In this document: piece by piece, positions 1 through 12,619 of the stretch
How the letters are laid out: every line of letters starts with the position of its first letter
Numbering within the stretch: the stretch's first letter is position 1
NCBI RefSeq assembly: GCF_001039355.2
Contig: NW_019775813.1
Span: forward strand, 653,934-702,016
From: Lingula anatina
Taxonomy: Eukaryota; Brachiopoda; Lingulata; Lingulida; Lingulidae
Length of the DNA: 48,083 nt
Direction of reading: 5' to 3'
Notes under the pieces: model-generated
Seen by the model: the letters and a program-made list of their open reading frames with translations, nothing else
Database searches by the model: none
What the model was told of the DNA's origin: nothing
Made by a program: the position numbers and the translations under genes

Positions 1-85
1 AAAAAAACCAAAGTCTTTCCCCAATTGGAAAAAATTTTCCCCCCCCCCCCCCCAAAAAAAAAAAAAAAAAAAAAAAAAAAAGAAA
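1..85. other. Low-complexity, probably low-quality contig end
   Basis: The first 85 bases are short homopolymer blocks, including 14 C followed by about 28 A. The style matches the degraded sequence left of the N gap at 29906. I infer a poorly called contig end rather than biological sequence. It carries no gene. Confidence 0.6.
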
Positions 86-3000
86 AGAAAAGGTGCTTCG
101 ATTAGAAAACGGGTATACATGTATATTAAAAGCTCCGTTGAATATTTTCCTTTAAAAAGTTGCCATTAGAATTATTTTTTTAGAAAATGTACACATAGAT
201 TCAGATACCTTTTCTGATATCAATCATCGCACTTACAGTAAAATCATAGACATAAATATCAAGCAACATAGTAAGATAAATAAGCATACGAAAATTAATA
301 AATAGAATGTCATATGAAAAAGGCTCTGAAACTTATCATCTGTGATATTGATGTTCATTCAGCTGTTCACTATCTCCATATAGTGAAGATGATGTTTGGC
401 TATAACATGTGTCATACGTCAAATCCATTCCTCATATGTTTGGAGCAACAGATTTCTTATAAAATAACAACAAATGTTCAATTTGTTCAGTCAAGCATAT
501 TGACATAGAGGTGTTACAGGATTCATTGTTTAATCAAGAAATGTTTTGAATTTAATTCAGAAACCTGTCAAAGCAATTCAGATGACAAACTGAAAGAAAA
601 TCTGAATATAACAGAAACAGGAGAAGACGTAAGCAAAACAATAACAATTACAATAAAAAGTTTGTTTTTTTTTTTAAACAAGAACATTACCAACAATAGA
701 GTTAAGTAATCTAAGGAAAAAGGTGCCATTGTTATGGCTAAAAACACACCCATTTGGTAAGAAAAAAGTTAAAACAAGCTTAATTCCACAAGGAGTAGGT
801 GTAAAAAAGTCACAAACTTCTTCCAAAAACAATAGATCACTCCACAAACAGTGGCAGATTTCAGATCTACCCAGTCGACACAAAGAACATCTGTAAAGAA
901 CAACAAAAGTATCGTGGTGATAGCCTAAAGAGATTGGCCTACGCTACGACAGCCACCTTTAACGCAGTCCGCTGTTACTTAACAATAGTGTGACATCTCC
1001 CGCATGTTAATTAAGATGTAACGAAAACAAAGCTATAAAGTCAAGTGTCTGTTGACTGTCGGCCAATTGTAGGAGACAATACTTGACAAATAACTAATAT
1101 TATATAACGTATGCGCCAACGTGTGATATGTGCATGGGTATAAGTGTATGTATGTGCATGCATGCCTGCATGCACGTGTGCAAGTGTGTGGCATATCCTA
1201 TGTTTGGTGATTGCAGAAAAATGATTAAAAAATGAACGAATGCATATCAACTACAAAAACAAAACAAACCACTTCTATTATATGCATGTCACACTTGGTC
1301 CCCCCCCCCCCCAGGCTTCTATCACACCCCCTAAGGCCTCAGACCATTATGTTGACATTTACTGCCACAGACACATTAGATGAAAACATAAATGGGATTA
1401 TTAAGATGCCACAACACACATAAACTGACTGACCAATTCGGTATTGTCTGGTGCAAGTGTTCTGTTACCGTTATTAATTGTTATATATTTAATTCTGTAA
1501 CAAATATTTGTTTATTTGTACCCTTTGTGATGCATGTGATGTATATGCTTGTTTATTTATCATTTTTGACTTGAATAATATGTAGCAACAAACAATATAA
1601 CAATACAACAATAATCAGCATATCCACCTAAAACTGGCTGCAGTGCACAATGTTGACATATGCTGAGGTCTCTGCTTGATGCAATACAATCAACCTTCTT
1701 TTAACAGTACAAATACATCTGGGACAAATACATGTGCCCTGGCTGTGGGAAAAAATATTTCCCGAGATGAATCTACAGCTGAGCATATGTGCGTGAGTGT
1801 GCAAGTGTGTGTATGTACGTGTATGTGCCATTACTAAATCAAAGTGAGAAAATGAAACAGTATGCCGTGGAAACCACTCACAAGGAATATAGTTATTTTC
1901 AATATAAAAAAATACAGAATTTTTCTAGAAAGTACAGTTAATCTTCCTTAGCAGCCGCATTAAGTTAAAAATTTTTGATTTAACTACTGAGTACACTGAA
2001 AAGGAAAGTTAATTAAAAGCATCCAAATCCAACACCTAAATCATAGCAACAATTCCTCTTTCTGAGGGAAAGTCAAACGCAAACAAAGTGAAGTGCAAAT
2101 GCAATGGAGCGGAGAGAGTCATTAAATTCTACATCATCCATTTCAATCACAACATATATTTGCCTTAAGCTACACACACTGGGTATTACAAGATCTGGTG
2201 TCATCCAGTGCCTTGTAAAGCACTGTAACCTCCCATATACAAGTATCTTTGCCAAAACATACAGTCGACATCATGTCATACCTGGAACAGACCTGATATC
2301 TTTGTCCACAATCAAGCAACTAGAGCAAAACAAAAAGAGCACAAATAAATGATCTAGGGCAAAAACTCACCCGAAATGACAGTGTCCTCTTCAACCCTTT
2401 ATTGCTTTGTCCAACCACGTTTCCCATTTGGCTGTCTTGGATGTGCAAAGTTGAGCAGTGTGCCGCGACAGGGCTTATTGAATACACTAATGACTTAATC
2501 TAATAACGAGCAAGGCTGTGAAATCTCTGTGAAAATGACACTTTCTCTCAAAGGGCCCCAAGAGTGGTTGGTTTGTCTAACCGTCCACAGAGATCATACT
2601 GATATCAAACCACAGAAGGATAAAAAAATTACTCTGTCACAATAATCTATGTCTGTATCGGTTTTACTCAGAATCAATCTGTGAACCATTAAGTGTCATA
2701 TGGAGCGTCACAGTCAGCAACCGAGTGTCACAGTCCAAGTGTCGCACATGTGCTTTGTGACAGCGGCAACTGTTGGTGCGAGGGTTTTATGACATGGGTA
2801 AGGGAAAAGGACAGGCAAATTTTCTTCAAACCCAATTGGTATGCACAATGGAACATGCAGCATGTGGCTCGTGACTAAATTGTTAATCGTAGGACAGTGT
2901 CTTCTGTACGTGCATGCATGCAAGTACTGCGTGACAGCCCCTCCGTCTCGTTCCCTCTATTTCTTCCTTTCTCTGTATAGCACCCTTTTTAAAGGAGTTA

Positions 3001-3549
3001 TTTGTTAAGCCATACTTAATCACTCTGATATATATCTCTAAGCTAAATTTACCAGTTTTTTTATCATCCACACTCCCCCCACCTTTTCTACTTCACCTGG
3101 CCCTTGCCCTGTATATCCAAAATTACCAGGCAGATATACACACACCTTAATCAGTGAAACTTAATGGGTTTCAGTAAGTCCCTACACCTGTATTGAAATG
3201 ACTACCTGCCCTTCCTAGATTGTATACAGAAGTTGTTTTAACACACACCACCTAATCTTGCTCAATCAAAATTTGTTATGATACTTCAATATTGATCTGG
3301 ATTCTGATACCACAACACTCCACTTATTAATACAAAGCTTTTTATACACCTGCCGGCCAGTTGGCTTGATCTGTGTAATTTAAACAAACTGAAAGAAAAA
3401 ACTCTAAGAGCCCTAAGAATACACAATAAACGTAGACAGCATGGGCCTTTGGATGACCAATACCAGCAACAATAATAATAATAAACAATAATCAAGGAAC
3501 AAATGAAACAAACAGGTGTATATAAGACAATAACATTGACTGATGGATT

Positions 3550-3735
3550 GAGAGAGAGAAGGATTAGTGAAGGAGGAGAGAGAGAGAGAGAGGAAGAGAA
3601 AGAGAAGGAAGGAGAGAGAGAAGAGAGAGAGAGAAAGGAAGAAGGGAAGAAAGAGTGTATGGACAGAAAGAGAGGAGAGAAGAATGGATTGATAAACAGA
3701 GAACAGAAGTGATGGACAGAGGGAAGAAAGGAATA
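3550..3735. repeat. GA-rich purine tract
   Basis: About 185 bases are almost entirely purine on the plus strand, with interrupted GA, GGA and GAAA units. Frames through it give Glu/Arg/Lys-rich low-complexity peptides, which are not genes. Confidence 0.8.
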
Positions 3736-6700
3736 CAGGATAGATGGAATGAAGGAGGAAAAGAAATGGATTGGATGAATGGATTAAATAGAGGCTTGAT
3801 TGTCTTAAAGAATTTTTTCAGAGGAAAGAGACCTAGCTTGAAAAAAAAACAAAAATCCTTGCGAAAAGTGAATAAATATTATATCAACTCAAACTTACTC
3901 CTGCAGAGTTTCTAATACACAAATCAAACAAAAGCTTATCACATTACAAGAAAATGATTTCAACATTTATCTACAAGATTTCCTGAAACATGTGTAGTTG
4001 GGAAATATTGATCACACCCTATGTTTTACCAGTCCCTGTGTAAAATATACAGAAATAAACAAGTGAATAACCCATTCAAAGCCTGATAACAGTATCACAT
4101 GCACCTTCCCATAACCAGCTTCATCTGAATAAATACCACACACAAAGAGATCCAAATCTTATACGCTTTCAGTCAAAGTGTATGACTTCTTCCAATAACA
4201 ATTACACACAAATAAAAATCAATCATTATTCAAAAAAGTTAATGTATCAAAAAGAAGGGGTTTGTTTTGCCAGCAGGTGGAAGTCTGCTCACAGAGCTCT
4301 TTGTGTAGAACACTATAATTAGAGGAAAAAGACAATTTTTCTAAAGAGAAAAATCCGTTCCCGGGAGTAATCATGGATAATGTTCTGCTGTCTCAGGGTT
4401 AAGAATAAAGCAGTAAACTTTTCTTTAATCAACAGCTAAAAATTGAAATTGTTTACCCCCACTATTCTAATAACATAATATAGTTCATGAAATGATTCTG
4501 TCTTAGGGCTTTATTCATTTCTTCTTTAAAATAATCTTACTTCTTACCCAAAGAAGTAAACACTTAACCCCCCCCCCCCCCCATCTGTAATACAGGTGTA
4601 ATACAGTGAGCACAATCAGTGAACGCACAGTCACTGAACAATCAAGTATCTGCTTCCTGGAGTTATACGAATAAGGTGTTTGTTACAAGTGACAGAACAT
4701 GGCCTTATTAATAAACCAGTGTCCCTCAGGGGAAGGTGAGGCAAGAAGTCATACACTGGTGCACAATATTCTATGAAAAAATGGATTAATTTGTGTAATT
4801 TGGCATTAGAGGTTTACTCAGCAGAAAACTTAGCATTTAAGTGAAAGAGGAAATATGGAATCAAGAAATTGTATTATACTGAAATTTTTTCTGGCATTAT
4901 GAATTGTTCATCTCAATTAAAGAGATTCCAAAGCTTTTTTTCTCTATTTAAAGGAATAATTATTCAGTAGCTCATCTCAAAAGGTAATTGCCCAGTAAAA
5001 TTTCCCAGTGAAATAATTTTTTTCTACATAAATTCAAACATTCTATCAATGTACAATAGTCTCTAAAGAGGCAATTAAAATTTTAATATCAGAGCTTTCT
5101 TCTCACTAAGTTACAAGACACTTTGTTCAAACTATCATCTTAACTTGAAGGACAGATGGGCATAAAACTAAGCCATACTTAATGACATCGTACATATAAT
5201 AAAAACTGGATTATCTTGTAGCACACTGTCAGTTTGTCTTCTGAAAGCTTTAATTTCTATTTAGCATTAAATTTTTATGAACATTTTGCATTATTCTGGC
5301 TGAATAATAGAGGCAGGGGTTTCATTATATGTAATCCACTTAGGTTAAGTGTGCAAGGCAATAACACTAATGCCTTGCTAGCAATATTAAGTTATTTTCT
5401 TTCATTATAATAACTGCGTAAGGTTTCGAAATTTGAAGGAATTTAAATTGGACATGTTAATTACTAATTGATTTACAGAGATACCTGCCATTTGTAAACC
5501 TAATATTCTTTAGAGTTTAATTACTTTAATTTTTAATTTTTGTTATGACAGACAAAAACTGAAACATGTTAAGTTGGAAGACTTTGAAGTTCTCTTTCAA
5601 ACCATTCCTTTTCTGTTATCATTAAAACCTTTTTAAGATCCAAGATAAAAAAACTTCTATGAAGCAATCATCTTTATTCCAGTGTTAACACTTGTCTTGA
5701 AATATATACAAGTTCATATAAATCTGTTCTGAAATATATCACCTATTTGATTCCACATACATTTCAATTTCAGAGCCAGATTATTTTTATCCATTATACA
5801 GGCCATAACCATCACAAGGTGTGCCCTTACATGGATAAAATAAATATTCACCATTGTGTTAGCTGTGCTTTGGAATGTGACAATGTTTTTTTTGCTGGCC
5901 CACATACATAAGGGAAGCTTGGCCAAACTTTTAATTTGGATGGAAAAATATCCACCCTGAACCAAAATTTGACTTAGGCTCACCAGTTCTCAAGCATATG
6001 TAAGTTAACAGTAAAAAGATTTACTTTCTTATCCCCCCCCTTTCTTTTTGAAATTGCTATAAAGACCTGGTATGTATTAAAAAAATTCACAGATAAAAGG
6101 TCACTCCACTCTGGTATTAAAAAGCTTGCTTTTTCCCACCCTGACTGCTAAATTTTACAATTTGCGAGGACAATATCACGAAGATGTTGCAAAAAAGTTT
6201 CAAGCTTTGACAAAAAGACCCAGTCATTAAAAATTATCGTCAGCTTCTACCTGCAGTAATTGATCAAAATTATCAGGATGACTGATTACATTGACTGGGG
6301 CACCTGCTCGTTAAGTGTACAAAGATGAAGCCATTACCATTAACTGACTCTAATGCCTATTTAAACAAAAACTGTACCACCTAACTGCAGATCAGGCACG
6401 TTAATGTTTCCAGGCTACTCGAAATATCGCTTTCATTATGTGAAATGGCGTAATAATTCACGGTTGATGACAAAGTCCCAAGCGTGACTGATGGAAATTG
6501 TTATTCTTTATGGTAAGCTTTTTGCTAATGATTCCCTTCTAGCATCAGAGTTTCTATAACTAATTGTCTCCTTGCTTTTAAGCACTATACTCAATACATT
6601 TGCCTTATGAGATAGGATATCTCAATCATTTATTCTTCTTTTAGAAATGCAAAATCATAAGCAACTTAATTCTGTTCCTTCATTCTTAATACATGTGGTA

Positions 6701-6796
6701 CGTGGATGGTTAAATTTTATGCTACACTGGTTACCAATACAGCAAAAAATTTTATTTTATAATGTAAGAAAATGGAATGCATTATACAAGAAATCA

Positions 6797-6820
6797 ATAT
6801 TATCATTATCATCATCATCA

Positions 6821-6866
<46 letters not shown>
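6797..6866. repeat. ATC/ATT trinucleotide microsatellite
   Basis: A (TCA)n stretch grades into about 15 perfect ATT units. The Ser/Leu-rich open frame ending here is an artefact of the repeat. Confidence 0.9.
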
Positions 6867-7955
6867 GAAACTATAAATAATTCATTATAGCTGAAACCCT
6901 AGTCCAAATGCAACTCTCTGGAAAGCAAATCTAGTTGCTCGTTGGAAACTCTACATACTCCTTTACATGTACATGTCTATCTGCAATGTACCTTTGGCCT
7001 CAAATAACCCCTTTAATGCAATCCTAAGATTAATGAGGTACAGAAATAACTTAGAAACCCACTGGGACAGAGACATATTGTGCCCACCATGACTGAAATA
7101 GTTACCTTGGCTGTGCATTAAATTCATATGTCTATTTTGTATAAGGTCGTTTCATGGTATATTTTCCAAGCATCATTTTGCCATATTTTGCAATGTCAGA
7201 AGTCATCGGATGCACTGATGTACATTATTTTCATTTTAACAAAGCCCCTTATTATCATTTAGATTAACTGTTATATAGAAAACTATCAATAAAGAATTGG
7301 TTGAATTCTGATCCACAATGCTTTGATAAAGTCTTTTACACTCAGCAAATAGAGATTAAAATTTAAAGAAAAATTCTACATGTAACACCCCTGTGTTCTT
7401 AAAAGTAGCAGACAAGATTCTAAGTATACACTTCAAAAGAATGAGTTCCACTTTCCTGACTATGGTAATTTCTCTGTGAATTCAATCAAAATAACTAAAA
7501 GATATTTCTTGATGGAACATATTTTGGCAACATTATAAAAGGCAATCCCAAAGTTCTGAAATAGTAAGGTTTATGATAAAAAGTATATTATTGTGAAAGG
7601 CTAGGATGCTGACACTTCAAAAAAAAAAATTAAAATATCAGAAAAAGAAAAAGTGTCTGAAATTTGTGATAATTACCATATATGACCTTAAGTTAGGGTG
7701 AGAGAAGTCGTCAAGATTCCTACCATTAGTTATGGATGAGAGTATCGTGATGTCCCGTGTCTGGACGCGACTTACTGGACCAGTCTTTGGGTATATGGAG
7801 CAAACTGACGTTACACGCTGATGACAAAAACAAGACATTTGGTGCATGCCGGTTTAGCGGTAACACCCCTGTACCATACAGCAGATATGTTCACAGTGCA
7901 TTTATATCTATTTTGGGTGCTTTAAATGTGTTGTTGCTTATACATACACATAATC

Positions 7956-7960
<5 letters not shown>

Positions 7961-8006
<46 letters not shown>
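7961..8006. repeat. GA dinucleotide microsatellite
   Basis: About 23 GA units with one interruption. Confidence 0.9.
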
Positions 8007-11000
8007 CGAATAAACAAGCAAAAGAAGAAAAGTAACAAAGGGGGAAACAAATAAAAATGAATTTATTTTTGGAAGGATTCTAAAAAGTTCTAATCACACA
8101 AGATAATTCCTGAACCATGCATCAAAAAGTGAATTTTCTACATCAACAATCTGCCTTGAAATCAAAGCTTCAGAGAACATGACAAGAACAAAGAGTTCCC
8201 ACACCCACTGGGTAACCTCCTTATCAAGGTGTATAGAGAACAATCCTGGTATGCTTTATTAGAAGAATACTTAATGTAATCTGATATCTTAATTGTGATG
8301 AATATGTATAACAGCATAATATAATATCTCTAATCAAAGGTAAAATTTAAAATTATATCTTTAGTTGCAGCAGGTGTCTCCATCATGTTAAGACATTCAT
8401 TTTAAAATATAATACGTGAAGACTCATATTTTTCATCATTTTAATGCCCTCCAAGGCAGAAAAGTTGATATCTATTTTCATCATGTAACTGAATTGATAT
8501 GAAGCAAGAAACATGATTAGGAGTTGCTTTAGGCCAAAGAAAAGTACCACTGTTTTTGGAAAAATCACATGCTTACAGATTAATCTTTATTGTAAATGTA
8601 ACCGATCATCCATGATTAAACATAATGAGTAAAATAAGTCACTGTTTCATGAAAATGTGGATGTAATTGCCCATAAAAAACAACAGGCAGTTCATGTTAC
8701 AGGATGGAGTAGTAGCCCCACTGGCTTGCATTAGAACCCTCTGTCTTTGAAGTACACCTAGAGCAATGGATGAAATTGTAAGGAGTCTTCAATTTCCACC
8801 ATGGGATTCTTGGTTTGAGAACCATCATTCAAATCCATCATGACAAATGTGACAACATCTTGGGGTTAAAAAGGCATTATTTCTATTCTATAAATCATAC
8901 AGACATCAAGAATTACAGATATACTCAATTGCCTGTTATGATGATTATTGTATTAACAAACTTGCTCAGATTACAGATCCTCTATGTGAAACTCTTTTTG
9001 GATAAAAGTTATACTTGGTGAGAGAGAAATGTTTTTGTTGTACACCTCACAATGCAGCTCATCCAAACACAATGCAGCACATCCAGGCACAACTAGCACA
9101 TTTGACAAGAAGGCTGCTTGTTCTGCTAGCTACTAGGTTGCCCATGCAAAATTTTGAAAATAATAGAATTTCCCCTTTACTTTCTTCTACTACAAGTTAA
9201 AGAAGATGTTTTTTGCTCTTCTGAAAGCTAAAAGAATTATAATGATAACAACGAAATCAAACCATTTATACTTTTAACAATCAAGTGAATATCCATTACC
9301 TTAGATAAAGAGCAGAAAAACTCATGAAAACTAGTAAGTCTTGGCACACATTCTATACACATCACTGCGCCACATACACAAAACATATAACCTCAAAATA
9401 ATTGTTTGTACCATGGTAGCTGTTCCCATAGTTCCAATGACTCAGGACAGACCAACATAACCATGACAACCAAGACTAACTGTAACAACCAATCAGGACA
9501 GAGGGGGAAATGAACCAAATTGGTCATTAATAACAACATGACATCTCCCATAATGAAGCCAAGACAGCATATCAAACCAGTGAATAATATCACGCAAAAA
9601 ACGTGAAACAAAATTTAGTTTCTGACACAATATATTTTGCTTGCCACTTGCTCTTTTTTTGAACCAAATACTTTGTTCTTCTCAGAAGTAAAGGATTTTC
9701 TGTGTAGTAAAATATGATAATTGATATTTTATTTCTTTTGAACAACAAATTCCTTCATGCCATGACTACTATCCTAATTTTCTTTCAAATCCAATGTTTT
9801 GCAACTTGTCTTTCTTTTCTTTCCTTTTTTTTTACAGATTTTTAATGTGATGTGGCACTTTAAAGATCTGAATATTTACATATATTTTCAGCTCTCAAGA
9901 CAAGGTTGCTGAAGGATAGAATATCTGGGGGTCCAGAAAACTCCATATAAATCACCAAACATCCTCTCAATGACAGCAGACGACAATTTGAAATTAACAA
10001 AATTTAGGTAACGGGACAGCAACTCATCATTGGTAATAATTTCATAATGAGATCATACACATGAGTCAGGGGTAATGATAGAAATCGGCAGACATCAAAG
10101 GGTTCCGTATTATCCCTGTAACTGTGTCAATTTGCGACAGAATTGGTGTCTGGATCTGAACCCACCGCCTCGTCTGCCACTGACATGAGAAGTCTATTGC
10201 AAGCAGACAATGTTCCCCAAATACTTTCTGTACACATACCATATCAAATTTGACTAAAGAAAATTAGTAACTGTGGAACATTTTCTCGCATTTTAAAAAT
10301 ATATATGACATCATTTTTAATATTCTGCTTTTCTTGCTGTAAAAAAATATTATTACAGTGAAATGTGATCACAAAAATTCCTCTGCCCATTTATTTATGC
10401 TGAACCCATCATCAACCTTGTCAGCTCTCCTAATTTACATATTCAACAATTTTTGACATTAATTCTGTTTGTTTTTGATGTCTGATCTCATCAGCATCAC
10501 TGAAAAATGTAATGTCAGATGTGCATAATTAAATGTAATCAGCATTGTCAGGAATGAAGTCATCACAAGGGCCACGCAAGAATGATCATACAAGAACTAA
10601 AACAAGAAAAACCAAGAACCGAAACCATGATTTCCAGTGAGTCAACATCTCCATTTCTAATTGAAAAGATTTAGACTTTAAATGACAGGCATATCGAATT
10701 AAATTATCATAGAAAATCAGATTTCACAGAGAAGCAGGATGAGGGGTTCTTCACCCTGTCAAATCAACTGTACAATTTGCATCAAATAAAAAACAAAAAT
10801 CTGGGACTATACGTCGAATAAATATGGAAAGGCTTCTTCTAAAGCTCTCAGAATCTGGAGACAAAAACTTATTTCTGTACCCATAAATAGGTTTGCTATA
10901 GCTGGTATCTCAAGGGAAAGTTAATTTTGCATGTCCAGAGATACTGTAAGATTACCATCTTGCTTTAGTTATAACCCAAGACATGATCTCTCTATGGGTC

Positions 11001-12619
11001 TGTTTTAATGCAGGGTTGCCTGCAGTTTAGTTAGTTAGAAGGGGCAAATATATTGTTTATGAAAACCACCATCTGGCACTTTTAAGATGAGAAATTACAA
11101 AAGAGAAGATAAATAAATAAATAAATATGGTAATCTGTGAATGTTTAGTTTACAAAGCATGGTAAATAAATATCATAATTCCATCATTTCCAAACCATGT
11201 ACATACAGTGTGTAACTGTCAGTTAGATATAAAGTGTGAGTCGGCTTTATATCTGGTTACTCTTGTTTACATCACAACTTCCTCTCAGGTAACACAGCAA
11301 CCTGTCCTCTAACATCTCACCTGACCAGGTGAGATATCTATTCATAGTCAATCATCATCCTGAGACTCATAGGTCCCAAGAAACTCATCTCACCAGGATA
11401 TTTCTGATAAATTTTCTTTTTTTTTAAATGTTACTCACTCGGGGTGACTTTCCCTAGTTCAGCTTATTTCTTATCATATAAATTTTCTCTCTAAAGGAGA
11501 TATTTTCCATGTTTTTAATCCGCTCTCACTAAGTGACTTAAATTCAAGTTGTTCTTTCATTACACGACCAATCAAACTCAAACAATCATTCAATTGATCT
11601 CTGGCCCTTTACGTGATTCATTAATTAACGTCACGGCTGAGCACGTGAAAGACACGGTGGAGAGATGATGAGGGTTTAATAAGCATGACATCTGCCATGT
11701 ACTTCAATGTCGTCTTCCATGCTGTGACGATAGATACCAGACTAATTTTTCATCAGGTTCTAGCTTTTTTTAACCTGTTAAGAGCACTTCAGTTCCAATA
11801 GATGGTGTTTGCTATTCTACTTGACGTAATTTTGCCTTAGTTTAATGTTATGAAACATCTGTCATAAATCTGTTTTAAAGTTTTCTAATATCACAAATTC
11901 CTTGCTTGCTGATTCTTAATGCAACAAAATTCCTTTCTTGGTAAATTCATAACAATCTTCACTGAAAGAGAAACATTATCTCACAGAAACAATCATTATA
12001 TAAACACAGCATCTTTATATGAAATCATTTTCATAAAGAAAAATGTCAAGTCTCCTGAAATGAAAAGATATTCCTTCCAAATACAAGAAGCAGTGAAAAA
12101 CAAAGTCATAAAATAAAGAAATTACAACATTAGTCATTCCATTGATAAATATCAAAGGGAAAGGGGCAAATTATCTGCATGCAATTAAATGCTCTTTGGT
12201 ATGGATTTTGGTCATACTGCCTATATATACTTTTCTCATACTGAACATCGCATTTCACAGGTTTTTTTTTTTTTTTACCAGTATTCTAATCATCCAATTT
12301 AAACCAAAATCTATTACCATTTTTTCCATTATCAGGTCACAATTTGGAATTTCTTTGTTTCTTTTTTTCATAAATGATGAAGTATTCAGCTTTAATTATG
12401 GCAAATATACTTTAGTCATAAAATGATTAGCACGATAAAAGACTGGAAAATGAGGTAAGGGTCCTCTTAGATATTTAAAAAATGCAAGTTGGCTAAAATT
12501 CTTAGCATTCTTTGCTAAGTCAACAATCTACTTTAATCATTTTATAAAATTTGAAACCAGCTCCAGGGTTGGGGGGCTGTGAGTTTGGGCTTGGGGGGAA
12601 AAATGGACACTTCCCCTAC

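Larger units (their letters stand above)
86..12619. other. AT-rich non-coding stretch, no gene recognised
   Basis: I see no exon with family-like protein sequence on either strand in these 12.5 kb. Open frames are all under about 95 codons and are low-complexity or lack domain-like composition. The stretch lies 3' of the last PDZRN exon I can place, so it is probably intron and/or 3' flank of that gene. The rest of PDZ1, PDZ2 and the C-terminal region should lie here or further left, but I could not find them. It holds purine-rich and trinucleotide microsatellites and several poly-C runs (for example 4568-4582). Confidence 0.5.

Noticed and set aside
9393-9611. Hydrophobic 72-codon minus-strand frame resembling a membrane peptide
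   Set aside because: Leu/Val-rich reading of AAC/CCA-rich repeats with no start context, splice sites or homology.
10120-10185. Box B-like GGTTCAGATCC on the minus strand, suggesting a tRNA-derived SINE
   Set aside because: One mismatch in the core, no convincing A box at the expected distance, and no cloverleaf; too weak.
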